The notes under the pieces: generated by a model
Told to the model about the DNA's origin: nothing
Seen by the model: the letters and a program-made list of their open reading frames with translations, nothing else
Database searches by the model: none
Shown here: positions 47,873 through 55,944 of the stretch, one piece after another
How the letters are laid out: each line of letters begins with the position of its first letter
How positions within the stretch are numbered: the stretch's first letter is position 1
Program-made: the position numbers and the translations under genes
Virus record (IMG/VR): IMGVR_UViG_3300027797_000012
Coordinates: 1 to 64,000 of that record
DNA: 64,000 nucleotides
Reading direction: 5' to 3' (one strand)
Source: a virus

Positions 47873-48307
47873 GTGGCTCTGCATAATCATTTATTACTTA
47901 ATGCCAAGGTCAACCAGCCTCCCGTGGATACCGCCGCTGCAATTACCTGGCTAACTGAGCTAGTTGACGCAATTGACATGAAGATCGTTCAAGGTCCTTT
48001 TGCCTCATACATAGAAGCAGAAGGAAACCGCGGATTAACCGCGTCTGTAATGATCGAGACCTCCCACATCGCTTTTCACGTCTGGGATGAAGAGTCACCC
48101 GCGCTTCTACAGTTTGACCTCTACACTTGCTCGACTTTGCCATTCTTAGACGTTCTTAACAAGATCCACGAGTTTATGGATATTCAAGACTACCGATATA
48201 TGATTTTTGAGCGAGAAGAAGAATTCAGAATGCTACACAAGTCTGTGGTAACAAACTACATGCCAGGAGTTACTCCCCCTCCTGGAGCTTTAATAGAACA
48301 ACCTTAA
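47873..48307 (+). CDS. S-adenosylmethionine decarboxylase-like protein
   Basis: 144 residues from a GTG with AAAGGAGAG upstream. [20 protein letters not shown] followed by FDLYTCSTL aligns with the SpeH/SpeD core (ESHxSIHTWPE...FTCG). The residue before the Ser that becomes pyruvoyl is Thr instead of Glu, so self-processing may differ. The N-terminal third differs from host enzymes. If active it would make the aminopropyl donor for spermidine. Confidence 0.75.
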   Translation: MALHNHLLLNAKVNQPPVDTAAAITWLTELVDAIDMKIVQGPFASYIEAEGNRGLTASVMIETSHIAFHVWDEESPALLQFDLYTCSTLPFLDVLNKIHEFMDIQDYRYMIFEREEEFRMLHKSVVTNYMPGVTPPPGALIEQP

Positions 48308-48621
48308 AGGTCTATATACTCTTTCAACCAAGCAAGGATGGCAGGTTTAGGTTTAGCCCCTGTCATTCTTGCTATTTCTTTTCCTTTACTAAATAGTATC
48401 AATGTCGGAATTGAAGAAATAGAATTCCCTAGTGTTATCTTAGAGTTCTCGTCGCTATTCAACTTTGCGGTGATAAAAGCAGACTCGTACTCTGCGGAGA
48501 TCTCTTCTAATATTGGCGCCAGCATGCGACACGGTCCACACCACTCTGCCCAGAAGTCTACAAGTACCGGGAGATCGTTTTCTAACAAGGAGTCGAATGT
48601 TGCAGTTGTTGCCTCGATCAA
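48304..48621 (-). CDS. Thioredoxin
   Basis: 105 residues. [20 protein letters not shown] has the WCGPC active site, and [20 protein letters not shown] the cis-Pro loop. TTG start with AGGAG 10 nt upstream, overlapping the upstream small gene. Likely reductant of the class II reductase. Confidence 0.93.
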   Translation of the reverse strand: MIEATTATFDSLLENDLPVLVDFWAEWCGPCRMLAPILEEISAEYESAFITAKLNSDENSKITLGNSISSIPTLILFSKGKEIARMTGAKPKPAILAWLKEYIDL

Positions 48622-48755
48622 TTCTTACGTTCTCCTCGAATAATCTCTAGCGCGATGGTTAACGTTCCCAGCGCGTTCATAAATCCAGGTTTTTCTATCA
48701 TAGGCCTTAACGCAGCCTCTACCTCTTTAGCTATCTCTTCCCTTGATGATTCCAT
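48618..48755 (-). CDS. 45-residue helical peptide
   Basis: [20 protein letters not shown] and [15 protein letters not shown]. Leaderless ATG 7 nt after TGATATACT; its end overlaps the thioredoxin start. Confidence 0.58.
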   Translation of the reverse strand: MESSREEIAKEVEAALRPMIEKPGFMNALGTLTIALEIIRGERKN

Positions 48756-48762
48756 AGCTAAT

Positions 48763-48771
48763 AGTATATCA
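48763..48771 (-). promoter_or_regulatory. Promoter for the small gene and thioredoxin
   Basis: Extended -10 TGATATACT, with the box TCACCGCAA 9 nt farther upstream. Confidence 0.58.
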
Positions 48772-48796
48772 AGCCACTTGCGGTGATAGTTTTACG

Positions 48797-49663
48797 TTAG
48801 AACGTTATGCTTCCGCTTCCGGTCCATTCGTAAATGTAATTTCCACCTGATGATGTTTGAGTTGGTGCACCGGTTGTCGCTGCTGCAAGACCAAAAGATG
48901 TTGGGTATGAAATAATTACAATTCCTGAACCGCCAGCACCGCCAAAGTACGATGGCGTAGTCGTATTAAATGCAAGGCCACCACCTCCTCCGCCGCCGCC
49001 TGTGTTTGCAGTTGCAGCAACGCCATTCGCTCCGCCAGCACTGCCACGACCTCCTCCACCTGCGCCACCAGAAGCGTTAGGGAACTGAGTAGCGCCACCA
49101 CCACCACCACCACCACGAGTAACGCTTGAACCTGTAATAGATGAGGCTAAGCCAGCGCCGCCCGCGCCGCCAGTTGCGCTGCCGTTGCCACCGACTGCGC
49201 CCGCGCCACCACCTCCACCATTGCCACCGTTGTTACCTACATTAAAACTTTGACTTGAACCTCCAGTGTTTCCTTGCGTTGGGCTACTTGTTGCGCCCGT
49301 GTTACCGCCACCATTTGATCCACCCGTTGATGAGCCTGACCCGCCAGCGCCAGGATTTGCTTGTCCGCCTATGCCGCCACCTGTAGAAGTAATTGAACTA
49401 AATACAGAGTTCCCACCCGATAAGGCTTGTCCTGCTGCTGTTGTTCCACCAGCTCCAACAGTTACAGTTTGTTGAACGCCTTTGGCAAGTGAAAGTGATG
49501 AAGTGCGGTATCCACCAGCACCACCACCGCCACCGCATTGAAGAGTACCGATATATTGTCCTGAGTGACCACCACCACCACCGCCTGCAATTACTAGGTA
49601 TTCTACTGTTACTTCTAGGCGTGAGCCTTTACCGTGGGATGCAGTGTTGCCTAAGAGAGTCAT
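48797..49663 (-). CDS. Glycine-rich fibre protein, paralogue 1
   Basis: 288 residues. N-terminus LLGNTASHGKGSRL then VEYLVIAGGGGGG; a very Gly/Ser-rich body; end YIYEWTGSGSITF. This is the phage glycine-rich domain type found in tail fibres. Related copies at 50054-50959 and 52268-53116 share both ends. Confidence 0.8.
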   Translation of the reverse strand: MTLLGNTASHGKGSRLEVTVEYLVIAGGGGGGHSGQYIGTLQCGGGGGAGGYRTSSLSLAKGVQQTVTVGAGGTTAAGQALSGGNSVFSSITSTGGGIGGQANPGAGGSGSSTGGSNGGGNTGATSSPTQGNTGGSSQSFNVGNNGGNGGGGGAGAVGGNGSATGGAGGAGLASSITGSSVTRGGGGGGGATQFPNASGGAGGGGRGSAGGANGVAATANTGGGGGGGGLAFNTTTPSYFGGAGGSGIVIISYPTSFGLAAATTGAPTQTSSGGNYIYEWTGSGSITF

Positions 49664-49664
49664 C

Positions 49665-50033
49665 TTAGCCTTCTGTAAGAATTATTTCAACCCAGACTTG
49701 GTTGTCTTCATCCCACGTGTAAGGCTTCTCATCTGTTGGATAAGGAACGGGCGCTTCCCAAAGACAGGTTGTCTCGTTCAATGTCCATGAAGGAAATGGC
49801 TTAGGAGGCACGAACGCGTCTAGTGTTGCGTCATACTTAAAACCGATACCGGCGTAGTGCTTACGAAAAGTAGCGTTATAGGAAGTTTGCTTCCAGTTTG
49901 TGTACCCGCCTGACCAGTCAGTTAGAAACGCAATGCCTGAGGTTTCCTCGGCAGCAGGGTCAAGTACATCGTTATTAACAACGTTGACTTCTAGTACAAC
50001 GTTGCTCTCATCTAGTTTCGCGAAATGTGCCAT
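49665..50033 (-). CDS. Tail-fibre-associated protein
   Basis: 122 residues. AHFAKLDESNVVLEVNVVNN and YAGIGFKYDATLDAFVPPKP resemble short tail or neck proteins of aquatic phages. One base separates it from the glycine-rich gene. Leaderless (TACAAT, 6 nt). Confidence 0.75.
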   Translation of the reverse strand: MAHFAKLDESNVVLEVNVVNNDVLDPAAEETSGIAFLTDWSGGYTNWKQTSYNATFRKHYAGIGFKYDATLDAFVPPKPFPSWTLNETTCLWEAPVPYPTDEKPYTWDEDNQVWVEIILTEG

Positions 50034-50039
50034 AAGTTA

Positions 50040-50045
50040 ATTGTA
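50040..50045 (-). promoter_or_regulatory. Leaderless promoter for 49665-50033
   Basis: TACAAT, 6 nt before ATG. Confidence 0.55.
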
Positions 50046-50053
50046 TCCTGTTC

Positions 50054-50959
50054 TTAGAAAGTGATGCTTCCGTTACCTGTCCATTTGTAATATCTGTACC
50101 CGCCTGAAGTTACTGTGCTAGGTGTCCCTGTAGTAGTAGTTGCAACTGCATAAGAATCGGGATAGCGAATTATTACAATTCCACTACCGCCAGCAGCAGA
50201 TGCAGTTTTTCTTGTGTCAAATCCACCAGCTCCACCGCCACCTCCGCCTGTATTTGCAGTTCCTGCGCCTGTTAGTAATGCAAAACTACCTGTTGTCTCT
50301 CCGCCACCGGTGCCACCGCCACCAGCTCCACCATTACTAACAACCGAAGCAGCAGAAAGATAATAAGTCGTGTAACCGCCGCCGCCGCCACCTGCAAAGT
50401 ACCCACTAGCGCCTGATGAAGTAGCAGTTGCCCATGACGAGTATGCGTTTGTGCCAGCTCCACCAGGGCGTCCTAGCCCTTGCGGTTGATCTCCACTGCC
50501 ACCTACTGCGCCTGCGCCACCACCGCCACCTCCACCTTGATTTCCCATACCGCCGTTGTTTCCTTGCCCAGCAGTGCCAAGTCCAAAACCGTTACCTTGA
50601 ACTGATCCACCACCTGAACCGCCAGTGGCAGGTGTTCCGCCTGATGCACCTGCGCCAGGGCCACCACCAAGCACAAGAGTCGCAGTTCCAACTCTTGAGT
50701 TACTGCCAATAGTTCCCATAGCAGCGCCAGCACCACCAGCACCACCAGCGCCACCGCCGCCAACTGTAATCGCTGTTGTACCTGTTAAAGAAAGAGAGGC
50801 GAAATAAAGTAAGCCACCAGCACCAGCTCCTGCAGCTGAATAATAGTCTGCGTTAGTTGCACCTCCGCCACCGCCACCTGCAACAACTAAAGCCTCAACA
50901 GAAGGAGGAAGCAGACGTGAGCCTTTTCCGTGCGACGAGGTATTTCCTAAAATAGGCAT
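50054..50959 (-). CDS. Glycine-rich fibre protein, paralogue 2
   Basis: 301 residues, ILGNTSSHGKGSRLLPPSVE start and YRYYKWTGNGSITF end. Internal glycine blocks differ from the other copies, the part most likely to contact host receptors. Confidence 0.8.
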   Translation of the reverse strand: MPILGNTSSHGKGSRLLPPSVEALVVAGGGGGGATNADYYSAAGAGAGGLLYFASLSLTGTTAITVGGGGAGGAGGAGAAMGTIGSNSRVGTATLVLGGGPGAGASGGTPATGGSGGGSVQGNGFGLGTAGQGNNGGMGNQGGGGGGGAGAVGGSGDQPQGLGRPGGAGTNAYSSWATATSSGASGYFAGGGGGGYTTYYLSAASVVSNGGAGGGGTGGGETTGSFALLTGAGTANTGGGGGGAGGFDTRKTASAAGGSGIVIIRYPDSYAVATTTTGTPSTVTSGGYRYYKWTGNGSITF

Positions 50960-50997
50960 AATTTATTCTATTCTAGTTTACGTAAAGTGTCTACAAG

Positions 50998-51345
50998 TTA
51001 CGATCTTCCAAAATCATCTTCATACCTAATGATGTCATCTTCTCCAAGATAGTCACCTGTCTGGATCTCTATAAAGACTAGGTCCATCTCGCCTTCCGCC
51101 CTTACGCGGTGAACTTCTCCAACTCCGATTGAGACGTAGTCTCCTGGGCCAAGGTGAAGTATCTGGTCAAATAGCTCAACCTCCGCGTAGCCTTCGGTGA
51201 TGTACCAGTGCTCCGCGCGGTGTTTGTGTGATTGCTTGCTAAGACGATTACCGCTTTGAACATGTATTCGCTTAACTTGAACACGTTGCTCGGTATGAAG
51301 GATTACGTAGAATCCCCACGGACGAACTTCTATTTGTCTACTCAT
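50998..51345 (-). CDS. Cupin, mannose-6-phosphate isomerase type II-like
   Basis: 115 residues from an ATGA-coupled start. EVRPWGFYVIL, SKQSHKHRAEHWYITEGYAE and LGPGDYVSIGVGEVHRVRAE form the cupin barrel with metal His residues. Likely a sugar-phosphate isomerase domain, or a cupin acting on a surface sugar, with the adjacent methyltransferase. Confidence 0.82.
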   Translation of the reverse strand: MSRQIEVRPWGFYVILHTEQRVQVKRIHVQSGNRLSKQSHKHRAEHWYITEGYAEVELFDQILHLGPGDYVSIGVGEVHRVRAEGEMDLVFIEIQTGDYLGEDDIIRYEDDFGRS

Positions 51346-51923
51346 GCTGTTTTCACACACCAGACTTGATATGACTTCTGCATTATCTTAATCCTATCTC
51401 CATAGACCGCAAGGAATGCGTCTATAGCTACCTTTGGCTCGTTGTATACGCCTTTTCCACTTGGCCACATGTAGTCGTCAAACGCAAGAATTCCTCCAAT
51501 AGATAAACACTCGTACGCGTTGATCGCGTCCTTCATTACCCCGTACGCGGTATGGTCTCCGTCAACGTATATGAAATCAAAGGTATCTTTATTCTTAGCA
51601 AAGAACTCGTCACTTGTAGACTTAACCTTAGTTACTTTCTTAGTCTCTCGCCAAGCCTTTGTTACGCTGTTGTATTTTTTCTCAACCTGAGACCAGTCTA
51701 TCTGCTTATGCTCTTCTTCGCTAGATCCGGCCCAAGTATCAACGTCCACCAGGTACGAATCTTTGTGAAGTAGTATATGCTCGACAAGCCAACTTGTTGC
51801 GTCTCCTGTGTACGCACCAACCTGGAGACAGCGCATACGCGTATTCTTAAATCGTACTAGGTGGCGTCTAAAGATCTCATCAGCGCCCACCCTAATAAAC
51901 CAGTTAGGCAAGTCTTGTGTCAT
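51342..51923 (-). CDS. Class I SAM-dependent methyltransferase (Methyltransf_24-like)
   Basis: 193 residues. CLQVGAYTGDATSWLVEHIL is the SAM loop, and FDFIYVDGDHTAYGVMKDAI with ILAFDDYMWP are typical of this family, which acts on sugars or lipids. Coupled to the cupin gene; they may modify a virion or host glycan. Confidence 0.85.
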   Translation of the reverse strand: MTQDLPNWFIRVGADEIFRRHLVRFKNTRMRCLQVGAYTGDATSWLVEHILLHKDSYLVDVDTWAGSSEEEHKQIDWSQVEKKYNSVTKAWRETKKVTKVKSTSDEFFAKNKDTFDFIYVDGDHTAYGVMKDAINAYECLSIGGILAFDDYMWPSGKGVYNEPKVAIDAFLAVYGDRIKIMQKSYQVWCVKTA

Positions 51924-51929
51924 GTAAAG

Positions 51930-51938
51930 ACTATATCA
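51930..51938 (-). promoter_or_regulatory. Leaderless promoter for the methyltransferase
   Basis: Extended -10 TGATATAGT, 6 nt before ATG. Confidence 0.6.
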
Positions 51939-51943
51939 TACGC

Positions 51944-52204
51944 CTATGCGTTTTTAAGTGTATTCACCCAGTCAATTATGCCGTCCATAGACAGATCCAT
52001 CATGCCGTCTTCACCTAGAAGCTCTTCAAGACGCTCGATGATTTCCGCAAGCTGATCTTGATCTACATCGGTAACGCGCATGATGTGCGCTTCCATAAGA
52101 ACCATAAGCTCGCGCATAAAGTCTAGAGGAACAAGTGCAAGATTCTCATCCTTGAGATACTTCTCAAGAGCGTCATCGTCCCAGTCTTCATCATCCTCTA
52201 GCAT
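51944..52204 (-). CDS. Small acidic protein
   Basis: 86 residues. LEDDEDWDDDALEKYLKDEN and repeated Asp/Glu helices. AGAGAAGGATAT leader. A DNA-mimic or assembly factor is possible. Confidence 0.64.
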   Translation of the reverse strand: MLEDDEDWDDDALEKYLKDENLALVPLDFMRELMVLMEAHIMRVTDVDQDQLAEIIERLEELLGEDGMMDLSMDGIIDWVNTLKNA

Positions 52205-52267
52205 ATATCCTTCTCTCCTAAGAATGTTGCTATAGTATCTTACTCAACTTGCGGTGACAGTTTTACG

Positions 52268-53116
52268 TTAGAACGTGATAGTTCCGTTGCCTGTCCATTG
52301 ATAAATTCTGTAACCGCCTGATGTTGTTATTGTTGGCGATCCTGTTGTAGAGGCTGCTAAATCAAAAGTATCTGCATAGCGAATGCAAACAAAACCAGAT
52401 GAACCATTCCCACCTGTTGCAGATGTACCCGCGCCGCCGCCGCCGCCTGAACCACGATTTGCGATTGAGGCACTAGAACCATTTGCATTATTGCCACCAG
52501 CACCAGCACCCGCGCCACCACTTGCGCCACCGCCGCCTGTTCCGCCACCGCCTGCGCCGCCTGCATAAGCAACGCTAGTTCCAGTTATAGAACTATTAGA
52601 TGATGTGCCACCATCACCGCCGATATTTCCGTTTATATTGCTACCTGCGCTGGCTTTTCCACCGCCGCCGCCTGCCGATGTATTACCAAGACCTGACCCG
52701 CCATTGTTGCCTTGACCAGCGGTTCCTGTGCCAGCTGTATTTCTACCGCCGCCGCCTGACCCACCATTTTGCCCGACACCGCTACCCGCTGCTGGAAAAT
52801 CACAAGAACCTTGCCCGCCATAAGTAGAGGTTATTGTGTCAAAAACAGAGTTAGTGCCGTTGCCTGCTGTTGTGTTTGTAGTTTGTCCAGCACCGCCAGC
52901 GCCGATTGTTACAGTCAATGGAGAACCTGCAGCAACCGATAAACCTGTAGCCGTACGCATACCACCAGCACCGCCACCGCCGCCACCGCTGCTTCCTGCG
53001 CCTGATGTTCCACCACCACCGCCGCCGCCTGCAATAACCAAGTATTCAACAGTTGAAGTTGGGTTAGCTAGGCGTGAGCCTTTGCCGTGCGACGATGTGT
53101 TTCCTAAAATGGGCAT
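52268..53116 (-). CDS. Glycine-rich fibre protein, paralogue 3
   Basis: 282 residues, ILGNTSSHGKGSRLANPTST start and YRIYQWTGNGTITF end. Its 3' flank is nearly identical over ~20 bp to that of paralogue 1. Leaderless. Confidence 0.8.
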   Translation of the reverse strand: MPILGNTSSHGKGSRLANPTSTVEYLVIAGGGGGGGTSGAGSSGGGGGGAGGMRTATGLSVAAGSPLTVTIGAGGAGQTTNTTAGNGTNSVFDTITSTYGGQGSCDFPAAGSGVGQNGGSGGGGRNTAGTGTAGQGNNGGSGLGNTSAGGGGGKASAGSNINGNIGGDGGTSSNSSITGTSVAYAGGAGGGGTGGGGASGGAGAGAGGNNANGSSASIANRGSGGGGGAGTSATGGNGSSGFVCIRYADTFDLAASTTGSPTITTSGGYRIYQWTGNGTITF

Positions 53117-53122
53117 GAGTTA

Positions 53123-53128
53123 ATTGTA
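53123..53128 (-). promoter_or_regulatory. Leaderless promoter for paralogue 3
   Basis: TACAAT, 6 nt before ATG. Confidence 0.55.
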
Positions 53129-53271
53129 TCTTATTATCTGTTAATAGACTAAGAAGTCTTACTAAGAAGTCAAAAACCATGATAAATTCTGTTAACCCTT
53201 AACTTTAAGGATGTACAGTACTTCCTGTTCGTTGTTCTGTTGGAAAAATTGTACATTAGAACGGAGAAAGT

Positions 53272-53940
53272 ATTATTTCTGCAGAGAATGTACATGCGCT
53301 TTTATACGCCAGAGTTAGCACTCAGATGCAGGTTCAAGACGGTTTATCCCTACAAGCTCAAGAGCGAGTTCTGCGTAACGCTGCCGAACTAGCAGGCTTC
53401 ACAAGTATGGAGTTGCTCTTAGAGGAAGGCAGATCTGGCAAGTCGATTAAGGGTCGTCCTGTTCTAAAAGATGCCTTACAAAGGCTAGACGAGGGTAGTG
53501 CGCAAGCTCTTATTGTTTCTCGTATTGACCGCCTAGCTCGATCTACCCAGGACTTTCTTAGCATCGTTGATAGAGCTCATAAGAATAACTGGCGTCTTGT
53601 TCTTTTAGATCTTAACCTTGACACCTCTACTTATCAAGGAAGATTCGTAGTTACGGTTATGTCTGCGCTTGCCGAGATGGAACGAGGTATCATCGCAGAG
53701 CGTCAAAAAGATGTACATAAATACAGACGAGACAATGGAAAAGTCTGGGGAGTAGACCTAGGACCTAAGCAAATGATCTCTGACGAGATACGTGCTCGTA
53801 TTGTCACTGAAAGAGAAAAAGGTCTTTCTTTACGCGTTATAGCTCGCATGCTTGATGTTGAAGGTATTCCTACCGCCTACGGCGGTAAATGGTCTGCGTC
53901 TAGTATTAAATACGTGTTAGATCAACAGTCAGGTGCTTAA
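53272..53940 (+). CDS. Small serine recombinase with probable AUU start
   Basis: 222 residues from ATT 53272. The first ATG is 53326, after the catalytic motif; upstream in frame the sequence reads VHALLYARVSTQMQ, with nucleophile Ser16, so translation must start before 53296. Only ATT codons (53272 and 53275) follow the ribosome binding site ACGGAGAAAGT. Other motifs: LIVSRIDRLARSTQDFLS, MSALAEMERGIIAERQ, and a C-terminal HTH (LSLRVIARMLDVEGIPTAYG). Size fits a resolvase/invertase or compact integrase. It sits next to the glycine-rich fibre paralogues. Confidence 0.85.
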   Translation: MISAENVHALLYARVSTQMQVQDGLSLQAQERVLRNAAELAGFTSMELLLEEGRSGKSIKGRPVLKDALQRLDEGSAQALIVSRIDRLARSTQDFLSIVDRAHKNNWRLVLLDLNLDTSTYQGRFVVTVMSALAEMERGIIAERQKDVHKYRRDNGKVWGVDLGPKQMISDEIRARIVTEREKGLSLRVIARMLDVEGIPTAYGGKWSASSIKYVLDQQSGA

Positions 53941-53947
53941 GACTACT

Positions 53948-54085
53948 TTATATATCTTCTTCTTCTTCTATGTCAAAGTCAAAGACAGAATCTAAGTCAA
54001 GCGCCTGTAGTACCTTCATAAGGTAAGCGCCCATCGCAAGACCGGTCGTGGTGATTACTAGTAGGGCTATTAACTTCTTTTTCAT
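53948..54085 (-). CDS. 45-residue membrane or exported peptide
   Basis: KKKLIALLVITTTGLAMGAY is a signal-anchor; the end is acidic (DSVFDFDIEEEEDI). TAATG-coupled to the glycosyltransferase stop. Confidence 0.6.
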   Translation of the reverse strand: MKKKLIALLVITTTGLAMGAYLMKVLQALDLDSVFDFDIEEEEDI

Positions 54086-54930
54086 TATTCGTCTACCTTA
54101 GATACAAAGGTATGCCCTCTAAATGTATGTGTCCCAATGTGGTTTAGAACTATCTTAGTATCTAGCCATATCTTTCCTCCAAGAGCTTGCCACCTGCGGC
54201 AGAACGTGTAGTCCTCACTTAGGTAACGTCTTGTCTCTGGCTCGATGATAGTGTCAAATAAGGCGTACTGCTCTGTAGGTATGTTCTGCACGCTGCCATC
54301 TGGCATTAAGTCTTTGTTGTCTTTTATGTATGATACCTCGTCTTTGTAAGCTTCTATCATTTCTTCTAACACCTCGCGACGGATCATCATAAACCCCGTC
54401 CCTGCGTCTTTAACCTTTAGAAGATCACCGTGCAGTGTAACAGAGCCGGTCGCCCTGTCTTCTTCACTGTCAAACTCAAAGTTAATTACGTAATCTGTTA
54501 CTCTTTCTGAAATTTCCTTTGCAGATAGAGTCATATTTTCTACATTGTTGTAGTTTACAACCTTCAGAGGGTAAGCTCCTACAACAACGTCCTTATCGTG
54601 AATAAGCAGTCTTATAACGTCCGTGGGCTCAAACTCGATATCCGCGTCTATAAACAGAAGATAATCTGGCTTCTTGTACTCGCCATCGTTATGTTCTACC
54701 TCTAAAGAAAGAAATGAGGCAACTATGTTGTTACGCGCTCTAGTCACTAAACTTTCATTTGTTATTGTGTTTAGAACAACTCGTACACCTAGCGTCTCAC
54801 ACACGCGCTGAAGTAAAAATACAGACTGAAGATAGCCAGTAGTGCACATACCGCCGTAGCAAGGAGTCCCAATCATAATAGATTTGCCAACTAAAAACTC
54901 TCGCTGTGCGTCGGTTAGCTCTATTGCCAT
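54085..54930 (-). CDS. GT-A type glycosyltransferase-like protein 2
   Basis: 281 residues. KSIMIGTPCYGGMCTTGYLQ, LLFIDADIEFEPTDVIRLLI with the DxD motif, FMMIRREVLEEMIEAY, and SEDYTFCRRWQALGGKIWLD. Distantly similar to 33668-34333. Leader CGGAAAGAC. Confidence 0.83.
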   Translation of the reverse strand: MAIELTDAQREFLVGKSIMIGTPCYGGMCTTGYLQSVFLLQRVCETLGVRVVLNTITNESLVTRARNNIVASFLSLEVEHNDGEYKKPDYLLFIDADIEFEPTDVIRLLIHDKDVVVGAYPLKVVNYNNVENMTLSAKEISERVTDYVINFEFDSEEDRATGSVTLHGDLLKVKDAGTGFMMIRREVLEEMIEAYKDEVSYIKDNKDLMPDGSVQNIPTEQYALFDTIIEPETRRYLSEDYTFCRRWQALGGKIWLDTKIVLNHIGTHTFRGHTFVSKVDE

Positions 54931-54970
54931 AGTATAGTCTTTCCGTAGGTAGTCTTTCGTAATTTGTTAA

Positions 54971-55009
54971 AACAGAACGGAACGCGCTTACGCGCGTTAC
55001 CGCCCTGTT
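54971..55009 (-). terminator. Terminator after the endolysin
   Basis: Stem AACAG..CGG.AACGCGC/GCGCGTT.CCG..CTGTT with a TTAC-type loop, followed by TTTTAACAAATT on the minus strand. Confidence 0.85.
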
Positions 55010-55068
55010 TAAGATCTTAGCGTCTCTCCCAAGCGCTAAAACGTATTTCTAATATATACCTAAAAGCT

Positions 55069-55854
55069 CTACTTAGCAGGAAATCCTGTAATAGCAGTCC
55101 AAGTTTTTGGACCGACAACTCCGTCTGCCGCGCCTAGCTTTGGGTTAGCTTTTTGGAAGGCGATAACTGCCTTCTTAGTTACAGGCCCATAGTGACCGTC
55201 GGCTGGCTTAATATCAAGTGCAGCCTGAATAGTCTTAACGTGAATACCTGCTTCGCCTGGATCAATTGTCTCTCCAGGGTAAACCTTACCTGTTGTATCC
55301 TTTTCCTTTACTGCCTTAGGAGCAACTGGAGCAGCTGCAGATCCCGCGTAGTCAGGACGACCCCAGCCGACGATGCCCATAGGAAGTTTCTTCGCATTGT
55401 TTTTACGGAATCCGCGCTCCTTCTTGCAGGTTTCGCCTCCGTTGCGTTGGTCACCTTTAGGTGAGCCTGAAGTGTTGCCTTCAAGACAGATTGCAACACC
55501 GGTCTTAGCGTCTGCCTTAACAATGATACCTACGTGCGAAATGCGATCTACGCCATCACCTGCAAAATCAAAGTACACGATGTCGCCTGGTTCAGGGACG
55601 TTAGTCCCGTCGTTCTCGTACCAGCGCTTCATCTTCTTAAACGCGGTTGATCCAGCCACCGTTGAGACGGTGTTTGGAATTTTTACTCCAGCTTTATTTC
55701 CGCACCAATTTACGTAAGAACCACACCAAGGCAAGAAGTTTGCTTTTGTGAACGCTCCGTACTTTGTTTCATTGTCCTTAGGACCTTCAATTGTTCCTAC
55801 CTCAGCAAGCGCAACCTCAATTAGTCGCGCGGCTGTTCCTTGAGCTGCTGCCAT
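55069..55854 (-). CDS. CHAP-domain endolysin with peptidoglycan-binding domain
   Basis: 261 residues. FLPWCGSYVNWCGNKAG has the nucleophilic Cys, RISHVGIIVKADAKTG the His, and GDIVYFDFAGDG the third motif. The C-terminal domain (IHVKTIQAALDIKPADGHYG, then AVIAFQKANPKLGAADGVVG) binds peptidoglycan. AAAAGGAGG precedes ATG. A complete D,L-endopeptidase/amidase-type enzyme and probably the main endolysin. Confidence 0.88.
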   Translation of the reverse strand: MAAAQGTAARLIEVALAEVGTIEGPKDNETKYGAFTKANFLPWCGSYVNWCGNKAGVKIPNTVSTVAGSTAFKKMKRWYENDGTNVPEPGDIVYFDFAGDGVDRISHVGIIVKADAKTGVAICLEGNTSGSPKGDQRNGGETCKKERGFRKNNAKKLPMGIVGWGRPDYAGSAAAPVAPKAVKEKDTTGKVYPGETIDPGEAGIHVKTIQAALDIKPADGHYGPVTKKAVIAFQKANPKLGAADGVVGPKTWTAITGFPAK

Positions 55855-55855
55855 T

Positions 55856-55921
55856 TTACTTGCCTCCTTTTGGCTTTGGCTTTGGCTTTGGCTTTGATTT
55901 ACATCCGCATGTCGCGCACAT
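55856..55921 (-). CDS. 21-residue Cys-(Lys-Pro) peptide
   Basis: ATG with GAGAGGAAGTAAT upstream. MCATCGCKSKPKPKPKPKGG, then a Lys. Four KP dipeptides follow a C-x-x-C-x-C cluster. Its last codons contain the endolysin ribosome binding site, so it may also couple translation. Confidence 0.6.
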   Translation of the reverse strand: MCATCGCKSKPKPKPKPKGGK

Positions 55922-55944
55922 ATTACTTCCTCTCTGTTAGATTC

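Noticed and set aside
48797-53940. Invertible tail-fibre cassette
   Set aside because: All three paralogues point the same way and no inverted repeat flanking them was seen; only recombination between direct copies remains possible.
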